Origin: Manduca sexta | Taxonomy: Eukaryota; Arthropoda; Insecta; Lepidoptera; Sphingidae | Length of the DNA: 64,000 bases | Assembly (NCBI RefSeq): GCF_014839805.1 | Contig: NC_051138.1 | Span: 9,298,983-9,362,982, forward strand | Reading direction: 5' to 3' | In this document: piece after piece, positions 1 to 12,159 of the stretch | Numbering within the stretch: the first letter of the stretch is position 1 | Layout: the number at the start of each line of letters is the position of its first letter | The notes under the pieces: generated by a model | Databases searched by the model: none | The model's input: the letters and a program-made list of their open reading frames with translations, nothing else | Told to the model about the DNA's origin: nothing | Translations under genes and position numbers: made by a program

Positions 1-240
1 TTGATCGATACTAATATAAAAATATATTTTTCGCAATAATCACAAATACTACTTCGATAGTTGTTAAGTATGCAATACGGGACACGAGTGAAACACACGC
101 TGGCTCGTAACGCACTAATTTATTAGCCCATCGACAAGGCGTGAACGCAGCACGCTATACTTATAACTGCATGTATAACAATATTGATAATTAATTAATA
201 TTTTTTTAATAATAACCCTTGAATGCTAGTCTGTCGTTAA

Positions 241-445
241 CGCAGGTGGAACCGCGAGCGAAAGCTAGTGATAAATTGAAATAGTCTTTTCTTGGAGTTG
301 AAGCTTCTCCGTACCAAACTTCATCAAAATCAGTTCATTAACCGTGAGAAATAAGAGAGTTACTTTCGCCTTTATAAGTATGGATTATGTTTTTATTATT
401 GGCAAAAACCGAATTCCAAGCGAAGCCGCGAGTAAACGTTAGTTA
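241..445 (+). mobile_element. Helitron 3' ends, two degenerate
   Basis: GGAACCGCGAGCGAAAGCTAG (CTAG at 265-268 before T) and, at 416-443, CGAAGCCGCGAGTAAACG with GTTAG. Both resemble the family A hairpin-CTAG terminus. The 5' parts were not recognised. Confidence 0.5.
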
Positions 446-626
446 CTAAATAACAATTTAAATTTATCTTACAAAGAACATAAAGATAAAAATATTCGTT
501 CCACGTTTTTAATCTTTTTGTAAATTATATTTGAAAACATTCGAAAAACATGTTTTTGACAAGAATTTGAATATAGAATACAAAAACGTTCGATTTTTGA
601 ATTTTAACGTTCGGCGAGCGTTATTA

Positions 627-1510
627 TCTATACTATTATATAAAGCTGAAGAGTTTGTTTGTTTGTTTGTTTGTTTGAACGCGCTAATCTCAGGAACTAC
701 CGGTCCAAACTGAAAAATTCTTTTTGCGTTGGATAGCCCTTTATTTGTGGACCGCTATAAGCTATATATCATCACGCTATGACCAATAGGAGCGGAGCAG
801 TAATGGCTAATCTCAGGAACTACCGGTTTCAACTGAAAAATTCGTTTTGTGTTGGATAGCCCTTTATTTGTGGACCGCTATAAGCTATATATCATCACGC
901 TATGACCAATAGGAGCGGAGCAGTAATGGCTAATCTCAGGAACTACCGATTTCAACTGAAAAATTCGTTTTGTGTTGGATAGCCCTTTATTTGTGGACCG
1001 CTATAAGCTATATATCATCACGCTATGACCAATAGGAGCGGAACAGTAATGGCTAATCTCAGGAACTACTGATTTGAACTGAAAAAATCTTTTTGTGTTG
1101 GATAGCCCTTTGGTCCTGGAGTGCTATAGGCTATATATCATCACGCTATGACCAATGGGACCGCAGCAGTAATGAAACATGTTGCAAAAACGGAGAAAAT
1201 TATTAGTTTTGAGAGCTTCCGTTGCGTGCGCTGCGTAAACGGTTAAAGTTATGCAACAATTATGTATGACGGGATTGTTCCTCTTAAAAAGTTCTATAAA
1301 AATATATTATAAAACAAAGTCCCCCGCTGCATCCGTCTGCCTGAACGTCTTAAACTCAAAAACTACCCAACGTATTAAGATGAAATTGGGTATGGAGACA
1401 GTTTGAAACCCTGGGAAGAACATAGGCTCCCGGGAAACTACTACTTTTATAATGGAAAACCTTAGCCTGAAAAACTTTACAACGCGGGCGGAGCCGCGAG
1501 CAAAAGCTAG
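627..1510 (+). mobile_element. Helitron family A, full-length non-autonomous copy
   Basis: Begins TCTATACTATTATATAAAGC after an A and ends with a GC hairpin (GCGGGCGGAGCCGCGAGC), AAAAG and CTAG before a T, the A|TC...CTRR|T layout of Helitrons. Inside is a (TTTG)n run followed by four 123-bp tandem units starting at 683, 806, 929 and 1052. No Rep/helicase is present, so it would depend on an autonomous partner. Confidence 0.88.
683..1174 (+). repeat. Four-copy 123-bp tandem array inside Helitron A
   Basis: Each unit runs from GCTAATCTCAGGAACTACC to AGCGGAGCAGTAATG. Starts are exactly 123 bp apart. The last unit differs most (tggtcctggagtgctataggc). Confidence 0.88.
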
Positions 1511-2245
1511 TCCTCAGATATTAAGAATGCAATTTATATCAAAATAATAAATTCTATTGCCTAAATATTGTTAAAATATTATATGGCCAATCTAATTTCG
1601 ACTTTGTATATAAAGTATACAGACTAAATTGTTTTGACCAAAATCTCACACATTTTAACAAAAACGTCACGTTTGGCGTCAAAGTTCGGTGACCGTTCCT
1701 TACAACATAAATGCAGATGCAACCTTATTCGATTAAACGCTTATAAACCAACATTTATTAATTTAAAATAAATCGTATATAGACGAGGTAAAACCTAAAT
1801 TTGCATTTTTTTTTTATTTATATGTATATGGACAAGTTATGAGTTAGAAAAATCACAAATCCTGCATAAAAATGGACACAACTTACAATTTTATGTAGAT
1901 CACACGTCAGATTGCCGTTCATCAATGAATACTAAACATGCGTAAGAAATGATTATTTAATGAATGACATGACATAATAAACTATCAAATTGTATGAACT
2001 GATAACATATTGCTCCTCGCCAGTCGCCACAGTTATGCCGGCCTGTTTGTATTTTATACATGACTAGTTTTTAATTAGCAAATATATAAAATTGCGTTAT
2101 TTGCTTCTACTGAACACATATGTGGCAAAAAAAAATATGTCAAAATTATCCCTAAAAAATATATTTTTGGTCAAATTTATTCATAATTCTGATTTTCTAT
2201 CATCCATTAAATTCATACATGTTGATAGTTTTTATGTTTTGTTTA
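1511..2245. other. No feature recognised
   Basis: AT-rich sequence between a Helitron and a family C repeat. No coding signal. Confidence 0.7.
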
Positions 2246-2455
2246 TTGCTTTGAATGACGAGACGAGCTTGCCGTTCGCCTGATCGCCCGATCTGACCGC
2301 CCATAAACAGCAGAAACACCATCCAACACCTTGAATTACAAAGTATTTGGTATTTGGCGCTCGTCATCCTGAGACATGAAATGTTCAGTCTTTTGTCCAG
2401 TAGTAGTAGGCCTTGATTTTTTCTTGCAAAAACCAACATTTCTCCACTAAAGGGG
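2246..2455 (+). repeat. Family C interspersed repeat
   Basis: GAATGACGAGACGAGCTTGC, ccataaacagcagaaacacc, ccttgaattacaaagtattt in order. Class unknown; SINE or LINE 3' end are both possible. Confidence 0.65.
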
Positions 2456-2640
2456 TCGATACAGTTTTAATGGTGTTGAATAAAGATAAATTTAAAGGTG
2501 TCGTTGTAAACGTATTATGTTTCTTTTGATATCCGTCAAGTGTCGTTGTTGTCTTCTGTGTCAAAATATGTATTGAACAGATCGTTTAGCGTACGAATTA
2601 AAATTTAAATTAAAGAAATCTTACTCAATTTTATTTCAAA

Positions 2641-2837
2641 CTGGCGACCCGCCCCGGCTTCGCACGGGTGCAATATTTCTCCACTATTTAATGGATGTTA
2701 TTATATATATAAACCTTCCTCTTGAATCACTCTGTCTATTAAAAAAAACCGCATCAAAATCCGTTGTGTAGTTTTAAAGATTTAAGCATACAAATGTAGG
2801 GACAGTGAAAGCGACTTTGTTTTATACTATGTAGTGA
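2641..2837 (-). mobile_element. Helitron family B, short copy
   Basis: Plus strand starts GGCGACCCGCCCCGGCTTCG (3' end, CTRR changed to CCAG) and ends at AAAGCGACTTTGTTTTATAC and TATGTAGTGA (5' TC at 2837-2836). Confidence 0.7.
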
Positions 2838-3120
2838 TATAGTCATAACCCAACAAATGGCAAAAACAAAATTAGTTCAAAGTAACTCACCTCCATCCCG
2901 ATATCCTGTACCCCCATTCCCGCTACCCGCAGACAATATTATCTGGAGCCACAGACAAAAAAGAGCGAGGATGACCACTCCGCGCACCACTGAAGCGTAC
3001 TTCAAACGAGGCATCGTAGCATCTCACCTGACCAGTAGATGGCGCTGTTTCATTGCTCAAGTCATTGTTGCCGCTTCTGGAACAAATAGGGGTAAAATTA
3101 TAATATACCAGCCTTGTAGT

Positions 3121-3372
3121 GGTGATAGCCTAATTGGGAATGGACTGCTGAGACGAATGTCCGCAGGTTCAAAACCCAACGCACCTCCGACTTTTCTAGT
3201 TATGTATTTCTGAATTATCGATTGCTTTAACGGTGAAGGGAAACATCGTGAGGAAATCTGCATACCTGAGAAGTGCTCTATAGGAATTTGGGAAATCTAC
3301 TAATACGCATTATAGCCTGGTGGACTAAGGCACTTTCAGTAGTAGAGGAGGCCCGTGCCCAGCAATGAAAGT
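3121..3372 (+). mobile_element. Metulj-like SINE
   Basis: tRNA-type head (ggtgatagcctaattgg as box A, caggttcaaaacc as box B), body gctttaacggtgaagggaaa, tail gaggcccgtgcccagcaatg. Moderately decayed. Confidence 0.8.
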
Positions 3373-3374
3373 TT

Positions 3375-3536
3375 AGCGGCGTAAAGGTAGACGCCGCTAT
3401 AGAGGAACAGATGGTTGCGTTCCTTCATGGAAGGGGAAGATACCCAGACAGCTCGATGTTTGTGACCGGCCGCGGCCCCTCGATAGAGGAACGCAACCAT
3501 CTGTTCCTCTACAGCGGTGTCTACCTTTACGCCGCT
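3375..3536. repeat. Foldback with 50-bp arms
   Basis: Arms 3375-3424 and 3487-3536 are complementary except for two bases. The 62-bp spacer is GC-rich (gaccggccgcggcccctcg). It starts a few bases past one Metulj-like SINE. Confidence 0.8.
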
Positions 3537-3660
3537 ATACTGGTGACCTCGACGTGATTGCTATGCGTTAAATCACTACTGTTGTGTCAATACCAGGTCT
3601 TCTCGTAGTTCCATTGATGTTGACGAGATGGCGGTGTATACTAATTGTACCGCCACATCA

Positions 3661-3842
3661 GTATATAATGCTGTCCACTGCTCCTCCTTTATTGAGAGGG
3701 TTTAGGTTAGTCCAGCACGCAGTGAGGGACTGCACATACCTTCGATATTCTTGTAGAGAACTTCTTAGGTATGCAGGTTTTCTTACATTTTCCTTAACCG
3801 TTAAATCAAGCGATGATTCACAAAGCATAGACACAATATTAC
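3661..3842 (-). mobile_element. Metulj-like SINE, 5'-truncated
   Basis: Carries the family tail and body (tgtccactgctcctccttta, acttcttaggtatgcaggtt) in reverse, but lacks the tRNA-like head. Confidence 0.75.
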
Positions 3843-3953
3843 CTTTAGAGTTCCGTAACTCTAAAGAAACCCCTAGAGTTTGTTGTCCGTCTCTCTGTCA
3901 ATACCCTCTTTCCCAGGAATGCGTAGAGGTATCGAGTTAAAATTTATATCAAA

Positions 3954-4200
3954 CTAGTTGTGACCGCGGCTTCGCTCGTGTGGAAACCAGTGTCAATAAG
4001 GTTTTCCATAAATCCCAAACCAAGAGATTTTTCACAACTCGTTCAACAGTAATCGTTAGTTTCAGTCAATTTACATAAAACCGTAATGTATTAACCTAAA
4101 CCTTACAAGAATTGCACTACCTTTTAGTAAAAATCGTACAAAAATCCGTTCAGTAGATTTTGAGAAAATCGATCACATACAGACAGATATGTTTTAGGGA
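3954..4200 (-). mobile_element. Helitron-like repeat
   Basis: CTAGTTGTGACCGCGGCTTC at the 3' end, and aaaatccgttcagtagattt near the 5' side, a layout like family B. The 5' TC end is not clear. Confidence 0.4.
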
Positions 4201-4460
4201 CTTTATTAATTTTATTTTATTTATTAATTTGACTAACCAACAATTGTTTACACCAATACAATTTTCAAACGGAAACAATAAACATGACTTATAACTAAGT
4301 GCAACAATTTCTTACAGGCTTGTTCCACATGCACAAAATAGGACTTTGTTGAATAATATGTTTACCTGGGGATATGGTGTCTTACTATTGTAAAAAATCA
4401 AACTTCTAAGGCAACCCGAAAAAGATATGGCCGTTTATGACGGATATTTAACGATTTCAC

Positions 4461-4674
4461 AATTGAATCAAAACCTATAGGGTACTTCCCGTAGACCTAG
4501 AATCATGAAAAGAAGCAATATCTTACAGCCAATTGAATCAAAACCTATAGGGTACTTCCCGTAGACCTAGAATCATGAAAAGAAGCAATATCTTACAGCC
4601 AATTGAATCAAAACCTATAGGACCCCGTTGACCTAGAATCTTGAAATTCGCCAAGCAGTATCTTACAGCACATG
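4461..4674 (+). repeat. Three-copy 70-bp tandem repeat
   Basis: Units start at 4461, 4531 and 4601 with AATTGAATCAAAACCTATAG. The first two are identical over 70 bp; the third is diverged (gaccccgttgacctagaatc). A related single segment lies inverted at about 24860-24910. Confidence 0.85.
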
Positions 4675-5346
4675 TAATTGCATATGTCTGGGTTATTCCA
4701 TTCTAAAAATTACTGTCACAGAGTCAGGAAGTTGCGGTGTGATACCCCCGTGCCTTGGCACTTAAAGCCGCTGGCCCTGATCTCTCTCTGGTCATGTCTC
4801 ACCGGACTATGAGGAACAGAGAGTGCTTGTGTATTGCACACACTTGTAACTATTATATCTCCTGCGTGGCCTCCTTTGAGATTGGTCACCGTGATCGAAA
4901 TTCGATTAGGAAGGAATCAATAATAAATGTGCGCATGAGCATTTCCACTTCTACTTTTGCAGAAAAATCACACAAGCCGCGTCCCATATTATCTAAGCGG
5001 TTAAAAGTAGGTGCAATTAATTATACACTTTATGTTTCACTCAATATATCGGAAAAATCCAATAAACGTTTCCTTATTACATGGCACAATTTCCTTGTTG
5101 ATTCACTTATGAATGTAAAGGAATTTCGTTTTTAATAGGTACTTAGTTGTGGCTTTACATGAACGCTGTAGTTCGTGGTGGCTGGGTATTTCCACAACCT
5201 TCCCCCTCCCCTACAATCGGATCAAAACCGGACATACACAGGCTTTACCCGGAACTCAATTTATGTACGTAGAAAAAAATACACTTTGTGTACGCTATCT
5301 AGGTTTATAGCTTTAACTTTAGCTGTTACTTTAACCTTTACGAAAA

Positions 5347-5640
5347 AGCGGCGATAGCCTAGTTGGTTGTGGAACGGACTGCCGAGGCGAATGTCCGTAG
5401 GTTCAAATCCTAAGGGCACAAACCTCTGACTTTTCTAAAAGAATATGTGTGGATATCGCTCGCTTTAACGGTGAAGGAAAACATAGTGAGGAAACCTGTA
5501 CACCAGTGAAGTTCTCTATAGGAATTTGGAAGGTGTGTGAAGTCTACAAATCCGCACTACAGCGTGGTGGACTAAGGTCTAATCCCTCAGTAGTAGAGTA
5601 GGCCTTCAGCAGTGGGACAGTATATAATACAGGGCTGATA
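5347..5640 (+). mobile_element. Metulj-like SINE, full length
   Basis: agcggcgatagcctagttgg head with box B caggttcaaat changed only at the first base (taggttcaaatcc), tail tataatacagggctgat. One of the best-kept copies. Confidence 0.85.
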
Positions 5641-5804
5641 TGATTAACCTTTACAGAAACTAAACGTTTAACCTATTTACGAGTGGAAAACACCAGCCAT
5701 TCATATTCATTGATGTTTTATGATAGTAATTGTCAGTAATTAAAATATCAACTTTACGAACTTTGCATTATTTCGTTGTTTGTGCAAAGAACTGTTTAGA
5801 GTAG

Positions 5805-6056
5805 ACCGCACTATTCATAAAATAATGACCTATTTCAAATTTGTTAATTTGGCACAGCCGTTGCAAAACTAATTTCTGTTTGCGGCCTTTTAGTTCTTTC
5901 CCTTTTTTGCATACTATAGGTTTAATTTTACCTTTCTTTAATAAGCTCATATTTATAGCAACTTCAAAAAAAGGTATCAAACAAAAAATAGATTTCCGAC
6001 AACTGCCACAAATTAACAATTTTCTAATAGGTCATTATTTTATTAAGAGTGCGAGA
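5805..6056. mobile_element. Palindromic MITE
   Basis: Arms of about 75 bp (gcactattcataaaataatg at left; complement of ttattttattaagagtgcga at right) around a centre with cctttttttt-like and aggtttaattttacc. The second copy is at 15362-15605. Long frames on both strands result from the palindrome. Confidence 0.65.
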
Positions 6057-6107
6057 CGTTCTGAAGTATTTCTCCCCTTTCTTCTCCTTCTTTTGTTTTT
6101 TTTATTG

Positions 6108-6215
6108 CCTTAGTAGACCAACGAGCGAGCGGTCCACCTGATGCTAAACATCCCCCGCCTATGAACTTTGCAATGCCAGAGGCACAACCAAGCCGTTGCC
6201 TACCGGGAGGTAAGC
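6108..6215 (+). repeat. Lepidopteran LINE/SINE 3' fragment
   Basis: ttagtagaccaacgagcgag, cggtccacctgatgctaaac, gcacaaccaagccgttgcc resemble a widespread lepidopteran repeat end (recalled). Class unsure. Confidence 0.4.
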
Positions 6216-6329
6216 ATTAATTTTAAACGTTTAAAGGAGAAGTCATAACGCTCAGGAACCTCGTGATACTTTTATTTTATGATAAGTATTCGGTACCAAC
6301 ATTTATTTTCTTACCTTTGTGGATGTCTA

Positions 6330-6590
6330 CTCATTCGCTCATGCATTTTGGTGCATAATTTGTACGGGGCACTCATGATGCCCTTTTAGTTATAGTTATT
6401 TTTCACTGTTTATGCCTTTGGCGCCCGTGACATCTCAAAACGGCCCAGCGGAAGATCAGCGCTGGTTTTATCAGCAGATGCTGAGCTGAGGTCGCTTTTG
6501 TGACGAGCAAATAGATTTAAGTATTTTTGTTTTTGTTAATTATTATGTAATTTTGCTTGTTAAAAATAAAGATTTCTTTCTTTCTTTCTG
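6330..6590 (+). repeat. Retroposon 3' end with (CTTT)n tail
   Basis: A GC-richer body (gcccagcggaagatcagcgc) followed by gttaaaaataaagatttc and (TTTC)n at 6573-6588, as at a retroposon tail. Family not identified. Confidence 0.4.
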
Positions 6591-6917
6591 AAACACCGAT
6601 GCAGGCAAGGGCGTCGCCAAGGGATAGGGAAGGGGCAGCTGTCCCCCCTAGAGATCCTAAAAAAGTTGCCAAATGTAAAGCAACCAAAGTCTTTGACTTG
6701 ACTTGCTTGATCGATCATTCCCTTACATCGAAACTCGAGCGAATTCACCAATTCCATTCCTAATATTCCGTACGCTCACGCTCTGCTCTATGTTATTGTT
6801 AAAGCGGGAGAGGAGTGGAGGAGGAACATGTGCTCTCGACTTTACCTACAATTCATACTTTTCTCATTCTCCATATCACCTTGCCCCAGGCCAGTGTCAG
6901 GCGACGCTAGTATAGTA

Positions 6918-7241
6918 ATAATAATAATATCAACCCTGTATTATATACTGTCCCACTGCTGAGCACGGGCCTCCTCTACTACTGAGAGGGATTAGGCCTT
7001 AGTCCACCACGCTGGCCTAGTGCGGATTGTTAGACTTCACACACCTTCGAAATTGCTATAGAGAACTTCTCACATGTGCAGGTTTCCTCACGATGTTTTC
7101 CTTCACCGTTAAAGCGAACGATAAATTCATAAAGAATACACACATGATTTTAGAAAAGTCAGAGGTGTGTGCCCTAGGATTTTGAACCTGCGGACATTCG
7201 TTTTGGCAGTCCGTTCCACAACCAACTAGGCTATCGCCGCT
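6918..7241 (-). mobile_element. Metulj-like SINE, full length
   Basis: Reverse copy from aataataataatatcaaccc (tail) to ggctatcgccgct (head at 7241). Confidence 0.85.
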
Positions 7242-7501
7242 CTCTCTCGACGCTAGTAGCAGGGAATTATTTCCAGTTACTCTGAAGAAATTTCCACGCA
7301 AGCGGATCCACGAGAAACTCTTAGTTAAAATAATTATGTGATTACGATACTTATCTATGTATGCTAATGAAACAACACAAGATAATATGTTTATTGCTTT
7401 AACTATTATTAGGGATTAAACCGACATTAAAGTTATCCTGGATAATGCGCACGCGCCGTCTGCGAGCATTTTCTTTGCCTTGGCATGACCGAAATAAAAA
7501 C

Positions 7502-7612
7502 CGGTGATAGCCTAGTTGGGTGTGGAACGGACTGCCGAGACGAATGTCCGCAGGTTCAAAACCCAAACAACTCTGACTTTTCTAAAGTTATGTGTGTATT
7601 TGTGTGTTTCTG
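7502..7612 (+). mobile_element. Metulj-like SINE, head only
   Basis: Only the tRNA-like head and first ~60 bp are present; truncated on the 3' side, the opposite of usual retroposition truncation, so probably deleted later. Confidence 0.7.
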
Positions 7613-8133
7613 ACTAAAAGTATGATGTTGATGCTACGAGGAATCATCTTAGTAGTAGTAGTGGTATTAGGGCGCGTAAAATTAAAATATTTTTTTATTC
7701 ATATTTATTTTGTTCGAAACTTATACTTTTTATTTTACATCTACGGCTCAAGTTACTTATTGTAAAGTGTTATTTATAAGTCGATAAGTATGTGGTTTAA
7801 TTTAGTAACGCAATATCAAAATGATTCTGTATGTAACAGTTAGTACAAAAATAAATCCTTCAGTGAAAACAGAATTCAAATTGCATAAGAAATGAAGCAG
7901 TAATTAATATTTCAAATATTGCTATGTGCAAGAGTGGGGATATCGCTCCATCTCTTTCTTTCGCACGCAGCGTTAGCCCGCTAACGTTACATGAAAGTAT
8001 TTCGTCCCTTTCCTGTTTTTTGACACTCACCCCTACTACCAAATTTAAATGGCTTATAACTTGTGGATTTTTCACCAGATATCAATGATTTCTGTTTTAG
8101 AATTTATACGACGTACATAGTTTATAAAAGTTA

Positions 8134-8409
8134 CTAGTTGACCCAACGGACGTTGTCCCGTCTTAACTATGGATTTGCAGCGCGGATTCTGTCAATCGCT
8201 GACAGTTATTTCAAACAATTGACAGTTATATAAAATTAATATTTTCGTTAAGTTTTCTAATTTTCCGCGCAACGTTTTGAATTTTTTCTTTCATAGGAAC
8301 CTTCTCCTGACAATAACAAACACAACAAAAAAACTAGTGAAATCGGTTCAGCCGTTCACGCGTGATGGCGTGACCGAGGGAAATAGGGATTCATTTTTAT
8401 ATATATAGA
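8134..8409 (-). mobile_element. Helitron family E, complete
   Basis: 5' end TCTATATATATAAAAATGAA (minus, from 8409, flanked by A) and 3' CTAG at 8134-8137. The internal conserved block is gaaatcggttcagccgttca. About 276 bp, no coding capacity. Confidence 0.78.
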
Positions 8410-8848
8410 TGAAATTATAAGTCAAATATCCTAGTTTGTCGACTAAGGGGTAATCATCCCTCAGTCGACCTTCTATTGAATCCCATTCTTACCATCAGGT
8501 GCATTAGCTATTTTGCCTTGCCCGCATTAAAAAAATAATTATGTAAGCACATAGCATGAAAATTGCAAGGGCATATCAATTGAGAGCGTCCTAATCAACT
8601 ATGCAAATATGAATAACTGTTGTTACAGTTGGCAGCTGGCAAATTGTTGTGTGTTGTTATTTTTATGTTGTACGATATAGGCGAATGTGGGTGGAAGAGC
8701 CGGCAGGGTTCGACCGCACTGAACCTTCGAAAGAATAAATTAACAAAAATGCTTTATTCATCACGTAGAACATAGCTGCACTTATAAGTCAAGGTACATG
8801 AGAATATTTAATTATTACTTAAATAAAGTCGCTTATATAAACTAAATA

Positions 8849-9135
8849 GAGCGGCGATAGCCTAGTTGATTGTGGAACGGACTGCCGAGACGAATGTCCG
8901 CAGGTTCAAAACCCAAAGGCACAAAAATTATGTGTGTATTCTGTGTGAATTATCGCTTGCTTTAACGGTGAAGGAAAACATCGTGAAGAAACCTGAGAAG
9001 TTCTCTATAGAACTTTCGAGGGTGTGTGAAGTCTACCAATCCGCACTAGGCCAGCGTGGTGGACTCAGGCCTAATCCCTTTGTAGAGGAGGCCCGTGCTC
9101 AGCAGTGGGACAGTTATAATACAGAGTTGGTATTA
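8849..9135 (+). mobile_element. Metulj-like SINE, full length
   Basis: Head gcggcgatagcctagttga and tail cagcagtgggacagttataa. Small internal deletions only. Confidence 0.85.
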
Positions 9136-9174
9136 TATAAGCTAAAGACATTTTATATTGGTCATAAAATAAAT

Positions 9175-9425
9175 GAAAGTCTAAAAAGTGAACAAAGAAG
9201 CCAGCTCGGGCTGGCTGAATGAAGAATGTGAGATGACGTTCTTAGTCCGGGCCAGGTGTAAAGTACCCTGAACCGGCGGGAATGCAAGATTGATGAAAGT
9301 GGAGGAAGCGAGGGAAGTATGCCAGAATCGTGCAAAGTGGCAATCCATAGTCTCTGCCTACTGCTATGAGATAGAGGCGTGATACTATGTAAAATGGTCT
9401 TCCACAAGGTCATTTAGACATCCCG
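9175..9425 (+). pseudogene. LINE 3'-end relic
   Basis: One frame reads EVCQNRAKWQSIVSAYC then EIEA and stop, resembling the C-terminus of endonuclease-reverse transcriptases. Upstream frames are broken. Confidence 0.35.
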
Positions 9426-9694
9426 TTAACATTATATTTGTTCCTCTTTCACGAAAAAACTACTGTACGAATTTAGATGTGAATGAAACGTATATTTTTT
9501 CAGTTTGGCCGACTTAATCAGTATTACATTCATTGTTTTTCATTGATAACCAATCGATTCATATCAAAAGGAGTGCGTTTGATAAAATGATTCCGTTGAG
9601 GACTCGATAAAGGCCGATATCAGATAGATTGTGAATAAAATGGTCAACCGAATCGAAAGTCCGCCTATGATCTAAACCTATTGCCAGATGGAGC

Positions 9695-9990
9695 GCCCCA
9701 AACCTATTTTATCGCCTGTGGGCCACATTTTACTGGTGGTTGGTCTCTTATGTGAGAGCCCGCGTGGGTTACCACAGCAATGTCTATTTCTGTCAATCAG
9801 TGTGTAGTCACAGTTGTAGGTTTGAACATTGTAGCCAGTGTAACTATTGGACATAATAAGACTTCTCATGTCTCAGGAAGGCGAGCGCGGTGGAATACCA
9901 ATACTTTGTAATTCAAGTTGGTGTTTCCACTGTTTATGGATCGCATCGCTTACCATCAGCCGAACGGCAAGCTTGTCTCGTCATTCGAAG
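9695..9990 (-). repeat. Family C interspersed repeat, longest copy
   Basis: Reverse copy that includes the distal part missing elsewhere (tggtctcttatgtgagagcc, accacagcaatgtctatttc) and ends at gcttgtctcgtcattcgaag. Confidence 0.65.
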
Positions 9991-11114
9991 CATTAAAAAA
10001 TATTTTTGGATGTTAAATGTTTGGGGGGAAGAATTTTAGCAAATTACAATGTGTCTTTATACGTTATGAGTACAACTATGTACACCTACGTGACTAATAT
10101 ATTGAAGTAAAGAGTTCTAAGATTATACAGAGCGGATATTGGTTAGATTGTCAAGCATTTTGAGCTTATATTGGGAAGATTGTCATACAAACATTTTGCG
10201 GTCATGCGATGGTTCAATCTACTGTGAAATAGCGAAACATTAATGTAAAATACTTCATACTTTTATATAGCACCAATTTTGCGTATAAGTATTAGTATAT
10301 TTTCTGTAAATATGTTTTTGTATTAATATCTAAGGACGCTGACATCTTGTCACACGGACGTTTCAAACAAGACTTATTACCAATTGGTAACAACTTTTGG
10401 AGCACTTTGGTCCTGATGTACGGTCTATAACTATACTGTTTAATGCATCGACGTATATTCTATAGACACGAACGTCCATACAAACTATTTGTTCAGAATC
10501 TGAACTAAAATGGCAACTAAAACAGCACTGTTTAACCTATTTAGTCACTTGAACAACAAATAATTTTACTTAAGTATTTGACTAATATTTTTTATTCAAA
10601 TCCAGGTTTACACTTAGACTCGAGTTCCTATATCATGAACGCCATTCCGTACACACACAAGCATCAATATCGAAACCATATTAAAATCAGTTTGAATAGA
10701 TGACAGCTCAATTCAATTGAACACAGTGAATGTTCGGAAGGCCAAATCTAGTACGTAGTACATATATACCGATGGTTTAATGTCTGATTTTCGGCATAGG
10801 ATCGAATTTGAATAGTTTATTGAAACTGCCCGTCCCGAAATCCTGGCCTTGGAGCAGAAGACCATCACGGTCGCAACCCAAGTGCGTTGCCTGAAGAGGC
10901 TATAATAAAAATGTATGTTTTTACAATAACCTCCGTGGTCAATGGTTCTAGCATACTTAAGAACCAATGTTGCATGACAGGTCATTTCTTTCGTATGCTT
11001 TGTACACCAAGGTCCTACATTCAATTCGGTATATTGGGGAAAAAATCTTTTAAAAATGATGGTATTTTTAAATGTTTTTTTTTGTACTTGATATATTTTT
11101 TTTATTTAATTTGA
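9991..11114. other. No gene recognised
   Basis: AT-rich, with two antiparallel frames of 75-103 codons at 10713-11114 that overlap and resemble nothing known. Confidence 0.6.
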
Positions 11115-11320
11115 TTTGAATGACGAGACGAACTTGCTGTTCGCATGATGGTAAGCGATACGACTGCCCATAAACAGAAACACCATTCAACACCTTGAAT
11201 TACAAAGTATTGTTTGGTATTTCACTGCTCTCGCCATACTGAGACATGAAATGTTAAGTTTTATTTAGTCCAGTAGTTACACTGGCTACAATGACCGGCA
11301 AACTGCAACATAAAACTACT
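11115..11320 (+). repeat. Family C interspersed repeat
   Basis: gaatgacgagacgaacttgc to gttacactggctacaatgac; the distal part is missing. Confidence 0.62.
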
Positions 11321-11726
11321 AACTATTCTCGTAAACTGTTAATCAGTGGTTAACTTCTTCTTACTCAAAAACTTGGACTACAAAAACAAAAACGATGAAT
11401 AAATTACCAAGCAATACAGCGATCTTTACATCAGAGCAAATTATAATTACCGAAATCCATTTTTTGATAAAAATCACAGTGCCTTTACAATAATATTTAA
11501 CCGCAAAACACAAATTTACTCGATCAGCTGTAAGTCAAACCGCTATCTTGCCTCTTAATAAGGTTTAAACTAGGAACCGGTGATGTTTTGACAGCTATTT
11601 AAGCAATTCTTAACCACTTCTTAACGCTAAAACAAGTTTATAAGTAAGACTGCTAATGGATTATGATCGTGTGTTTTATGTTCGATTTTAAATGACGTAA
11701 TTTCTTTAACACCTATTTATAAAATA

Positions 11727-12023
11727 CTAGCGACCCGCCCCGGCTTCGCACGGGTGCAATGCTGATACTAAATACACTACAGAAAAACTGTGAACGTTGT
11801 ATATAAAAACATAGCGGCCCGCTCTGGCTTCGCACGGGTATAACATAACAAAATAACAGTATTTCTCCATTATTTAATGGATGTTATTATACATATAAAC
11901 CTTCCTCTTGAATTACTCAATCTATTAAAGAAAACCACATCAAAATCCGTTGCGTAGTTTTAAAGATTTAAGCATACAAAGGTAGGGACAGAGAAAGCGA
12001 CTTTGTTTTGTACTATGTAGTGA
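11727..12023 (-). mobile_element. Helitron family B with two stacked 3' ends
   Basis: 3' CTAG at 11727 with CGACCCGCCCCGGCTTCGCA. A second copy of the 3' end (agcggcccgctctggcttcg) starts near 11811, then the rest of the element runs to its 5' TC at 12023-12022. Confidence 0.72.
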
Positions 12024-12159
12024 TGATGAATCATATTTTCAATCATTGGTTCGAATCGATAATATCTTTCATAGTTTGATAGCCCATTTTTTGAGGAAAG
12101 CTATAGCTTTATAACATTACGCTATGACCAATAGACATTCAAAAATATTGCAAAAACAA

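Noticed and set aside
2857..3263. 118- and 68-codon frames
   Set aside because: They run into a Metulj-like SINE and its tRNA head.
5768..6113. Overlapping 83- and 90-codon frames on opposite strands
   Set aside because: They are the two arms of a palindromic MITE read both ways.
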